Assembly (NCBI GenBank): GCA_904066235.2
Contig: CAJFCV020000002.1
Location: 2,728,001 to 2,792,000 of the forward strand
From: Bursaphelenchus xylophilus
Lineage: Eukaryota > Nematoda > Chromadorea > Rhabditida > Aphelenchoididae
Direction: 5' to 3'
Length of the DNA stretch: 64,000 nt
Program-made: the position numbers and the translations under genes
Notes under the pieces: model-generated
Seen by the model: only the letters and a program-made list of their open reading frames with translations
The model's database searches: none
Told to the model about the DNA's origin: nothing
In this document: one piece after another, positions 34,194 to 47,505 of the stretch
How the letters are laid out: every line of letters starts with the position of its first letter
Numbering within the stretch: the first letter of the stretch is position 1

Positions 34194-34563
34194 GTCACTG
34201 AATATCTTTGCGGGTGAGAGATTGTGCGAAACGCGGAGAGCGGTTAGAGAGGAATTTTTTCGTCATATCTTTGCCAGTTTGGCGCGGAAAAAATTGATTT
34301 TTTTGTGGAAAGATTACCCACTATGGTACAAATAAATATGACACCTTTTATGCCAAAATTCGTAGAAATTTTATCATTGTAAAAGTCTTACATATTTCTT
34401 TAAAAATAAATTCCAAATGTAGCCATTTAGCGTATACACCTCTAATTAGTGCGATTCAAAACTAAAAATGTTGAAATTAAAAAAAAAAGACACTTGCGGC
34501 AACCGCTTTGCGGGCCATTATATAACACAAATTACGATGTTTCGCCGTAGTCTACGTACAGTA

Positions 34564-34795
34564 AGACCTGATCCAGTGGCAAAAAACGTATCATTTTGCG
34601 TCCGGAAAGTATCAAAAAATGTGGCAAAATGCTTCCTTCTCCAAGTGAAAAAACTTCGTTTTGAAGAGTCGTCACAAAAAGGGCGGGCGCGCTTTTAAAG
34701 CGGAGTTTTTCACTTTATAGAGGGAGGTATTTTGCTACATTTTATGATACTTCCTGGATGCAAAATGGCACGTTTTTTGCCACTGGATCAGGTCC
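34564..34795. mobile_element. MITE family F copy 2
   Basis: Ends GACCTGATCCAGTGGCAAAA and TTTTGCCACTGGATCAGGTC. Same hairpin plan as the copy 370 bases upstream. The segment between the copies (34,194-34,380) holds Rep-C blocks. Confidence 0.85.
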
Positions 34796-34876
34796 CCCAT
34801 GTAGTGTGATAGAAAAATTTGCGACATCTAACTAGCAATTCATCGTTTGAATTTCTTGTTGTAAGCAGATGTTAAA

Positions 34877-35030
34877 CTCGTCTGTCGGGAAAATAATGAG
34901 AACAATGTCGTTGGGTCGATCGTATCGCTGAAGTGAAAAGCAATTTGATTTTTTCGCGACACCTTTAATTTCTCGACGGTGATCCGATTTTCGATGCAAC
35001 AGAGTGCTCATTATTTTCCCGATCGTCAGA
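34877..35030. mobile_element. MITE family A copy near the chemoreceptor gene
   Basis: CTGTCGGGAAAATAATGAG at the left and CTCATTATTTTCCCGATCG at the right, interior with GAAAAGCAATTTGATTTTTTCGCGAC (the family interior read in reverse). It ends about 100 bases before the start codon of the next gene. Confidence 0.7.
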
Positions 35031-35130
35031 TAGTATCTACATTTGGCCTGATTTACCGTATTTTACATTTTTTTAAAACTCATTTTTCATTTTCATCACG
35101 TTTTTGACCCCTAAAATCACATTTTTTCAG

Positions 35131-37624
35131 ATGAATGTCTCGGAACAAACGTATTCCGAATGGCTGGCGCAGAAAGACGAACCAAACTCTCTTCGAATAT
35201 CGCTATTTTTAATCGAGATTGTGCTGCATGTCGGAACAATCGTAACGAATATTGTATTTATAATTTGCGTCTCTCAAACCTCAACTTTCCACAAGAATCT
35301 CAAATTAATGTGTGTAAATAATCATGGCATCCTGGTCGCGGGGGTAAGTAATGTTTTTTCATCTGTTTGCATAGCAAGGTTAACTTTTTTCGGATTTTGA
35401 CATTTTCGCACGGTGCATTAACTCAATTTTTTTGATTTTTTGCACAGTGTAGCCAAAAAATGGAAAAAAAAATTTACTGCACTGTGCAAAAAGAATTGAA
35501 AAGTTGACCGCACCGTGCAAAAAATTATTCGGACAAAATTTTACTGCACTGTGCAAAAAATGAAAAAAAAATTTTTGAGTGCACCGTGCAAAAATTGTTC
35601 AGACAAAAGTTGACTGCACTGTGCAAAAAAAAATTTTGGAAAAAGGTGGCTGCACCGTGCGCAAAAAAATTTCGGAAAAAGTTGACTGCACTGTGCAAAA
35701 AAATTGGAAAAAGTTGAATGCACCGTGCCAAAAAAAAATTTGGAAAAAGGTGACTGCACCGCGCAAAAAAAATCGGAAAAAGTTGACTGCACCGTGCAAA
35801 AAAAATTTTCCGACAGAATTTGACTGCATTGTGCAAAAAAAATTGTAAAAGTTGTTTTGAACTGCACCAAAATTAACAGTTTTGAATTCTACCAACTTGC
35901 CTAATGCCCCGTTTATTCTCTTTTTTCAGGCTACCATTCGAATGGCAATTGTGATCAACATAATTTCCTTTGATTTTTTTTTCTCCTGCCAACAAAAAAC
36001 CTATCTAAATATGATCCGAGGTACTCTTATTGTTGCAACAAAGTTCTCGTATTTAAATGTGGTGGCCGAAAGGGCGGTGGCGACGAAAAAAGCGGCTCGA
36101 TACGAAGGGAGTGGGTTCACTTCTGGAGTCGTGATTCTCGTGATTTGGGTGAGCTTTTTGAATACTTTTTGAGGTTTTTCGAATTTTTTTGGATTAAAAA
36201 ATTTTTTTTTATTTTTAGTGGACACTATGTGGCCTATTGGGAATCTTTGAACGTAAGTAAAGTTTTATTTTTTTTCATGATTTTGCTCAAAAAACGGAAA
36301 ACTTTTTATTTTTTTTTCTTTTTTCAGCGCTTTTATTCATTGTGATCGTCAGCCTGATCCTGCCAGCCATCTCCATAATCCTCATGGAGAAATACAACAA
36401 GCGCCAGTACCACTCTCTCCCTCAAATGGCCAAGTCTTTGTCGGCGCGCTATCAGATCGTGGAGAACATTCGGACGCTCAGAATGTTTCGCCGATGGTCC
36501 TATTTATATGTTGTTGTCATCTTCCTCGAGGCAATTATGCTTTTTATGAATGTTTCGTTGGTCTTGCCTCGAGGCATGATATACGAATGGCGGCTGATTT
36601 CGAATCTATACGATATGTTATTCGTATCGTACACACTGATATGCCCGTTGTTCTTGATACGAGCACATCCGCATCTTCAGATCGCGTTCGAGTAGGTTAA
36701 TTTTATTTTTTGAGCTTTTTGCACCGTGCAAATTTTTTTTTGTTTTCGCACTGTGCATTTTTTTCCGGCTGCACTGTGCAATCAAATTTCATTTTTTTCG
36801 CACAGTGCAGAGAAGAAGGTTGGATGCACTGTGCAAAAAAAATTCAAACTTTGCACTGTGCAAAATCCATTTTTTTATTTTCGCACTGTGCGGTTTTTCC
36901 GACTGCACTGTGCAGTAAATTTTACTTTCCACGCACAGTGCAGAGCCTTTACACATTGTGAAATTTTTTATCGTATCCGACTGCACTATGCACTCAATTT
37001 CAAATCTTTACACAGTGCAAGAAATTTTTGTTTATTTTTTTGCACTGTGCAAAACCAAAAGTTTTATGCACTGTGCAATTTTTCTCATATCCGACGGCAC
37101 TGTGCGCAAAAATTTTAAATCTCCGCACAGTGCAAGAAATTTTTATTTTTTTCCCGCTGCACTGTGCAATAAGATTTTGTTTTTTTCGCACAGTGCAGAG
37201 GTAAAATTTGGATGCACTGTGCTCACAATTTCAAATCTTTGCACAGTGCAGAAAGAAAGTGGTTGCACTGTGAAATTTTTAGCATATCCAACTGCACTGT
37301 GCACAGAAATTTCGAACTTTTGCACAGTGCAAGTAAGTTTTATTTATTTTTTCCGCTGCACTGTGCAAAAATCAAAAATGATCGCACAGTGCGCCAATTT
37401 TTTTAAAAAAATTTCTTCAAAATTTTCAATTTCAAAAAATCCAATACATAAAATACTGTCCAAACCAATCTTATTCATCCATTTTTAGCCGACTTTTGTA
37501 CGGAAAAACGACATCCAAACGCTTCCCGCGGGACGTCAGCCAAAAATACATTCACCATGAGGACGCGAACGCCTATTTCGAGCGACTGCATTCCACGTGG
37601 CAACGACATATGAGTGCGTATTAG
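35131..37624 (+). CDS. Seven-transmembrane chemoreceptor, Sra superfamily (sre-like)
   Basis: Five exons (35,131-35,343; 35,930-36,148; 36,219-36,252; 36,328-36,691; 37,489-37,624) give 321 residues. The acceptor ATTTTTTCAG touches the start codon. Seven hydrophobic segments are visible, beginning LRISLFLIEIVLHVGTIVTN. Family marks are VVAERAVATKKAARYE after the third segment, the cytoplasmic SLSARYQIVENIRTL loop (the RYQ..EN signature of sre/sra/srab/srb receptors), and a C-terminal tail ending YFERLHSTWQRH. These receptors sit in sensory cilia and detect chemical cues; ligand unknown. It is a single gene here, with no tandem relatives. Introns 1 and 4 are swollen by GCAC palindrome arrays. 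It is convergent with the kinase gene, with 126 bases between the two stop codons. Family assignment is strong; the exact subfamily is uncertain. Confidence 0.85.
35405..35875. repeat. GCAC-N-GTGC palindrome array 6, in an intron
   Basis: About a dozen units of the form GACTGCACTGTGCAAAAAAAATT, TTGGAAAAAGT occupy most of intron 1 of the chemoreceptor gene. Spacer wording (GGAAAAAGTTGACTGCAC) is specific to this array. Confidence 0.85.
36715..37400. repeat. GCAC-N-GTGC palindrome array 7, in an intron
   Basis: It fills intron 4 of the chemoreceptor gene. The wording alternates TTTTTTCGCACAGTGCAGAG, TTGGATGCACTGTGCAAA and CATATCCGACTGCACTGTGC. A four- or five-unit block recurs with little change (around 36,790, 37,190 and 37,300), and the same block is shared with array 8 in the neighbouring kinase gene. 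Confidence 0.85.
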
Positions 37625-37750
37625 GCTCAATCAACAAATTTTTGCTCAAATTTTATTTGATAAATGTTAAGAAAACCTTGTTGATATTCAAAAAACAGTT
37701 ATGTTTTCGTTGAAAGATGGTTAAAATCACGACCGATGAGACGAAATAAG

Positions 37751-42227
<4,477 letters not shown>

Positions 42228-42763
42228 TCATTCATCGACGAAAATGTCCTGAACTTGGCTGGTTATACGACCTCGACCCGATAAAATGCGACGCCTCGCC
42301 TTATCGCGTTCTTCTTTCTCTTCTTGCTTCACTTTCTGCATGCGCAAGATCTCTTCCAGTGATACCTGAAAAGCATTCAGGTTTAGCGCCGACGGGCTGC
42401 ATTCTGGCATCAAATTTTCGGATATTATCCATGATTCCAATCAGGAAATGAGAAATCTAAATCCAGAACAAGAACAAATTAAAAGTATACCTTCGTCAGG
42501 CCTTTCGGCTCATCCTCCGTCAATTCCCCAGCTAATACGACATTTTCTCCACGAATTAAGAACATCCCTCGAGGAATGTCGCCATAAAAATTGTCCACAT
42601 ATATCCGCTCCAAAGTGTTATGTAAAACAAGGTTAGCAAATTGATCAATTGTCCTGAGGTCACCTATAAGTGTTTTTCCATCCCGAAGCATCACCATCAT
42701 TCGTTTGTCGAGCTGATCTAGCAACGAAATCGCGCCAGGGAGGAAAGGGTCAGGTAACTCCAT
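42228..42763 (-). CDS. lsm-1: U6 snRNA-associated Sm-like protein LSm1
   Basis: Two exons (42,763-42,491 and 42,365-42,228) join in phase to a 136-residue protein; the human protein has 133. LSm1 is the subunit that defines the cytoplasmic LSm1-7 ring, which with Pat1 binds oligoadenylated mRNA 3' ends and promotes decapping in P-bodies. The Sm1 motif (VMLRDGKTLIGDLRTIDQFA, then NLVLHNT) and the Sm2 motif (IRGENVVLAGEL) are complete, and IYVDNFYGDIPRG links them as in other LSm1 proteins. The charged C-terminal helix (VSLEEILRMQKVKQEEKEER) is the LSm1-specific extension. An acceptor (TGTTTTAG) touches the start codon. The 125-base intron carries no repeat. The gene is divergent from the Notch-like gene. 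Confidence 0.95.
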
Positions 42764-43132
42764 CTAAAACAATATAAATTAATATTAGGAGATAAAATAA
42801 AGACGAAGGAACAAAATTACGCGTAAAATATAATTTTACAACCCATGTAAACTTAGTAAATTGCCTTGGCAGCAGCAAAAGCGCCAAAAAAATCGGTAAA
42901 AGCAGAAAAATACGGAATGCCACACTCCTCTTGGCACGCAAACTTTTTCGTGTTGGGACGCAGCGGATAGGGTCACGTATGTCAGAATCGAATTTGAGAT
43001 TTCCAAATTGCCGAATTTGATGGGAATTGGGTCGGAATTGTTGTATTCTCGTAATTATTGACTCGTAATCAATCGTTTTATCGCTATGTGCAATGATCTC
43101 GTTTATTTCATTTTAGGTATTTTACCTTGCCC
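42764..43132. promoter_or_regulatory. Shared upstream region of two divergent genes
   Basis: Only 369 bases separate the start codons of lsm-1 (-) and the Notch-like gene (+). The DNA is free of MITEs and GCAC palindromes, unlike most gaps here, and has a less AT-rich centre (ACGCAGCGGATAGGGTCACG, near 42,959). A trans-splice-type acceptor (TTTCATTTTAG) ends at 43,116. Promoter function is inferred from position only. Confidence 0.4.
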
Positions 43133-44985
43133 ATGAAGAAGAAAACAAACAATGTGTTGACCTTGTTGTGGACAGTTTTTGGTAAGCCTATTATACTTTT
43201 ATCTTGCCTCTATTATGTAGTACCGCTTTTCGGTTAATTTTCCTTCGAATCCTCAAGAATTTATCAGCTTTACTATCTTACCCATGTTTCAGCTGTTCCT
43301 CAGCTTGTGTTGGCTTATCCAACAACAACATGCACCTCTAGACCTTGCAAACATGGCTATTGCATTGATGAGTTGTATGGCTACAGTTGTTCTTGTTTTG
43401 TGGGTGAGTTATTTTATATTGTTCTTGATGTTTAGGTGTATTTGAGGAATTTGCCTCAGAATTAGATAATAGGCAGAAAAGGTTTCGATTTTTGTTTCTA
43501 GAGCGACATTATGGACTTGGCTGCCTCGTTGGCTAGTTTATTTTCGACGCCATTGAAAACATTCATTAAAATCAGCTGATTTATGTTATCCATCTGGCCT
43601 GGTATTGGTCTACAAAAGAAACTCGCTAAAACTGTGATTTTGCGCAATTATCTTTTCGATTATGCAATATTTTCTTCCAGTAGAGGTTAGGGGAGTTACT
43701 TTTTATGAGAGGACTGTGTTGTTTGCAATTTTCTTGGTTCTAGGTTACGTTGGTCAAAACTGCGACATAAAAGTCACAAATTGCGAGCTGCCCTGCGAGA
43801 ATGGTGGAACTTGCGCGAATTCCACTCATTGCACTTGTCCTAACAGCCATTTCGGGCAGTTCTGTCAACACGAAAGGCCGGATCCGTGTCAGAATCAACC
43901 ATGCGGAGCCAACGGATATTGTCAGTCCAATCAGAAGTACAAGTAAGAATTTTCCTTTTCTTTCTTTGACTTTTAGTGGATATTTCTGCAAGTGCAAGCC
44001 AGATTGGGGTGGTAGACACTGTGAGATCCCGAATTGCACCGCGGATGATTGCGAAATGCACATTTCTCGCTGTTCTTCCGACAGCTGCCTAAATCAAGGT
44101 GAATGTGTGGATGAATTCTCGACGAATTCGACTCGATGTGTGTGTCCGATAGATTTTCGGGGTGAGAAATGCGAGTTCAAGAAGACTGGAGAGCTGGCGG
44201 CGAGTTCGGGAACAACTGGCAATGTTGTAGTAGTTTTGGTGGGCAACTTGAGTTCAGTCCAATATCACTCAAATTTGATTGTGGAAGCCTTGAATGGAGA
44301 GATGGGAGCTCATGTGGAGTTTGAGAAGACCGATGATGGCCGAAGTATGTTATATAAATGGGATTCTATCAATGGGAAAGGCGATTTAATTGAGACGTTA
44401 GGTCAAAATCAAGGTGAAGATGGTAAGTTGAATTTTATATTGTTTTGCTTCAGTTTCTAGACGCTAAAAGCTGCAATAAAGCTAGAAGGAGTGTTGACGC
44501 TCAAAATTTCAGTTTATCAGAGGCGTTTTGGCCAAGTTTTACAAGGAATTTTGATGGTTTTGAGGGTGAACACCGAAAGATGCATTGAAATCAAGAGAAT
44601 TGAGCCGAATTCCACATGCCCAGAGACTGTGATTGATGTGGCATCCCTTCTGGTATCTCCGAGGACCCAGAAAGTCCTCGAACCGTTAGGCCTTCACATT
44701 CATTCAGCTGCGGAGTCACGAAATTCCAGCAATAATTTGAACAGATTTTCATCGCTTGTAATTGCGGGCTCAATTGTCGCATCCCTCTTGATTGTCATTA
44801 CTATCGTCCTAGCGGTCTTGACCAACAAAAACAAGCAGTATTGGTATCAAGGATGTCATGGAGGTGACTGGGAAAACGGATCTTTGATTGGTGCCGCACT
44901 CTCGAAGTCGGACTCTCTGGCCAAGGTCACTACTGGCCCGATTTGGATCCCGCCCAAGGGTAATACTCTGTTTTTGTCCGAATGA
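43133..44985 (+). CDS. Short Notch-like receptor: four EGF repeats, NOD-like region, TM, RAM-like motif
   Basis: Exons 43,133-43,181, 43,293-43,403, 43,744-43,942, 43,977-44,422 and 44,513 onward. Signal peptide at residues 1-24 (LTLLWTVFAVPQLVLA); EGF repeats with six cysteines each at about 30-60, 67-94, 102-135 and 152-185; a segment from about 200 (GNVVVVLVGNLSSVQ, AHVEFEKTDDGRSMLYKW) resembling Notch NOD; a segment at about 280-335 (ILMVLRVNTERCIEIKRI, DVASLL) resembling NODP; a TM helix at 350-371; a basic stop-transfer (NKNK); and IWIP at 412-415, the hydrophobic-Trp-hydrophobic-Pro form by which Notch RAM regions bind CSL. There are no LNR repeats and no ankyrin repeats. If the last exon is read to its stop the protein has 425 residues. 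If instead it is spliced at 44,959 (G|GTAATA) it joins the downstream coding segment in phase. The Notch assignment is inference from domain order; an unrelated EGF membrane protein is the alternative. Confidence 0.6.
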
Positions 44986-45223
44986 GGATTTTGAGAGTTG
45001 AATTTTTGAAATTTTTGTCTAGTGTAATATAAATTTTTGACGGTTTTGCACATAAAACGGGTTGATTTAAATCTCTTAGCTCTTATGATGCTCTAGAATT
45101 GCTTAATATTGCGATTGAACCACAAAAAAATTTTTTGACTTGTCAAGTGTAATATGATTTTTGTTAAATTTTCATTTGAAATGTGTATTTTATGGACGAT
45201 CAGTACTGACTATAAATTTTTAG

Positions 45224-47051
45224 AGCGTACTGAGAACCTTCATGGCCATTGCTCATGCCAGTTGACATTAAATCCCACCAAGGGTAACATCGAAAAACAC
45301 GTTGAAAATTGCCAATTCTCAATTGGAGTAAGTGGTTTTTATATTTTTTTCTTATGTTTTTGGATAAGTTACGTCATAATTACGATGGTTCCGACATTTT
45401 CAGGGCAGGGGTATATTGAAAAAGGCCTTCAAAGAGATTGCAAGCAAAAAATCGGCGGAATACCGGGAAAAAACTGGAATTCAAATAAATTTTGATGACA
45501 GTGCAGTGGAAAAAGTTTCTCAATGTGTGACAGACACGATGAAGACCCGATGGTTCCCGGACTTGCAAAGATTTGCAGGGTAAGCACCGATTTTTGACGA
45601 TTTTTTATTGTTTTAGGCATGCTGGAAGATCGAAGCCGAATTTGAATGATGCAACGATGTTGTTCAATAGAAATGAGGGAATTGTAAGTGAAAGTATGAT
45701 GTGAAGTAGATGTGGAAGAATTTTTGAAGCGTATGGAGATCAGGTTTTGAAGAAATGAAGGAAATTATATTGGACTAGGTGACTTAAAATAATATTGGAT
45801 TTTTTTGGTAGTTATTGACGTTTTTTGATAACAAGTTTGCTTTAGAGGAGTAATTATGATTTATTACGTTGATACTATTGCATAATTGTTTTTTATTTCA
45901 AGTAGTTTTTGGGGTTTGAGCCGTATATTGCACTTGGTCTTGATAATGTAAAAATGAGCGGATTTTATTTTAAAATCTAGTTAACTTGTTAGATTTGTTT
46001 TTAGATAGTAAGATAATGTCTCATTTTACGTTTATTTTATAATTTTGGACCTTATACCTTGCCGATTTTTTAGTCAAATCGAGTAAATCAACTTTTCGAT
46101 GAGATGGGAACGGACGCCCTTGATGAAGTGAACACTCTTGATGAATTCGACACTGGGATAAAAGATGAACCAGTAAGTTGTTTAAACTTTTTTGTTTTGT
46201 TTTTAGAGACAATTGGACCAAGAAATTATATTACTTTAGACATCAACAGAATTTTTGACGCCCAACCCGTTGAAGAGAACCTACAACGAAGTAAAGATGG
46301 AATCTGACTCCCGTGAGATGCCTAGATTCGCCTCAAATGATCTGGATTTGGTCCCGGTGAATGGCCAACCGAATAAATTTCTTCAGAAGTCAACTGGTGC
46401 GACTGTAATTATCCCCAAGAATAATAAGGTATATCCCACCGGAAAGCTCCCAATATACAGTGGCTTGCCTGGAAAAGCAATGTGCGAGACCATGGACATG
46501 ATGTTGAGTGTAAGTTGACAGATTTGGGGAGTTTTGGATATTGTAGTAGGCAAAAATTGTTGAAATTTTTAAAAATTGGAAGTTGTTGTGGATTTTTTTT
46601 TACAGAGGGAGCTGAGGATGTGTGAAGTGTTTAAAATAGATTTTGAGGGGGTTGCCTGATTTTTTGTTTAAAGTTTTTTGATTTTTTCAAAAAATTCGGT
46701 ATTTTTGAAAAATTTTTGATATTTTAGTCCCGTCCAGAGCTCAGACCTTCCCCGTTTGATAAGATGCAACCTCATGAAGCATTATCAGTCTCAAATCTGC
46801 AGAAAATCATTGGCAATCAAAGAAAAAATGACTCGGAAATTTCTTCGAATCATGGTGAATATCAGCCAGATGAAATTAAGCCCGAAAATGATACCGGATC
46901 CCTCTCCGAACCTCCGATTCTAACTCCAGAAGGAAGTTTTGACTTTACACAAGATGAGAGCAACTTGGAAATTGAAGAACCACGAGATTTGTCACCATCG
47001 GAACGTTGTTTTAAAGATGAATTTCAATTTTTCGAAGTCCGCCTGGATTGA
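45224..47051 (+). CDS. C2HC finger plus CENP-S-like histone fold, acidic tail; possibly 3' part of the preceding gene
   Basis: Exons 45,224-45,327, 45,404-45,579, 45,617-45,683, 46,074-46,172, 46,240-46,509 and 46,728-47,051 stay in phase to the stop. Exon 1 encodes CSCQL, then HVENC: a C-x-C...H-x3-C pattern like a BED/C2HC finger. Next comes a histone fold (ILKKAFKEIASKKSAEYREK, then VSQCVTDTMKTRWFPDLQRF, AGHAGRSKPNLNDATMLFNR) with the DL..FA.HAGR signature of CENP-S/MHF1, a DNA-binding centromere and Fanconi-pathway subunit. The tail of about 230 residues is acidic and contains three SUMO-type sites (IKDE, VKME, IKPE). No initiator methionine with a convincing acceptor lies upstream: the only in-frame options are at 45,154 and 45,181, unspliced. 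The first exon needs one leading base, exactly what donor 44,959 supplies, so it may continue the Notch-like gene, giving 763 residues in total. The histone fold is the most secure part. Confidence 0.6.
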
Positions 47052-47505
47052 TCTCAATGCAACTCTTAGACCTCAATTATCCCATAATCTTTCATGCTAT
47101 ATAATTTGAGAATGTTTGGATTACATTTTTTAGGTAATTTTATCATATTTTTTGAATAAATTCTATCTAGTATAATATAGAGGCGAAAGAGGTTTGAAAA
47201 AGTGACTTGGGCGCTGAGGTAAGTTGTTTTTTAGAGGTACCCTGGACAGTAGGTCACCCCTATTTGGTCGTTGGATTGCGCAACGCATTCTGCAAAAAAA
47301 TATATTGATTGTGACGAAGTGTCACAAAAATTATTGTAAAACGGAATTTTGTCGCAACTTTTCGTAAACTTTTCAGAAATTGTACGCAAATCTCGCCCTA
47401 TTTTCATGCAAATTCCGTCCATAAATTCCACGTTTCTCACGGAGAAAATGAAAATTTTCGACAATTTATCTCAACCATCAGTCTTCTTTGGGACATTCGA
47501 CGAAG
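47052..47505. other. Gap between histone-fold segment and sds-22
   Basis: The 3' region of the upstream gene (ATTTTTTGAATAAATTCTA near 47,150 offers an AATAAA) and the upstream region of sds-22. An acceptor-like CAACCATCAG ends at about 47,480. The 450-base spacing on the same strand would be long but possible for a nematode operon. Confidence 0.35.

Noticed and set aside
45361..45495. Reading the exon at 45,224 through its donor to a stop at 45,495
   Set aside because: The donor GGA|GTAAGT at 45,327 is strong and joins in phase to the histone-fold exon; the read-through part is a T-rich intron.
46207..46239. The first acceptor (TTTTTAG near 46,206) for the histone-fold gene
   Set aside because: It puts a stop codon in frame after ten codons; the acceptor at 46,239 keeps the frame open.
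47488..47505. An upstream in-frame TTG start for sds-22
   Set aside because: TTG is not a normal nematode initiator and the ATG at 47,506 gives the expected protein length.
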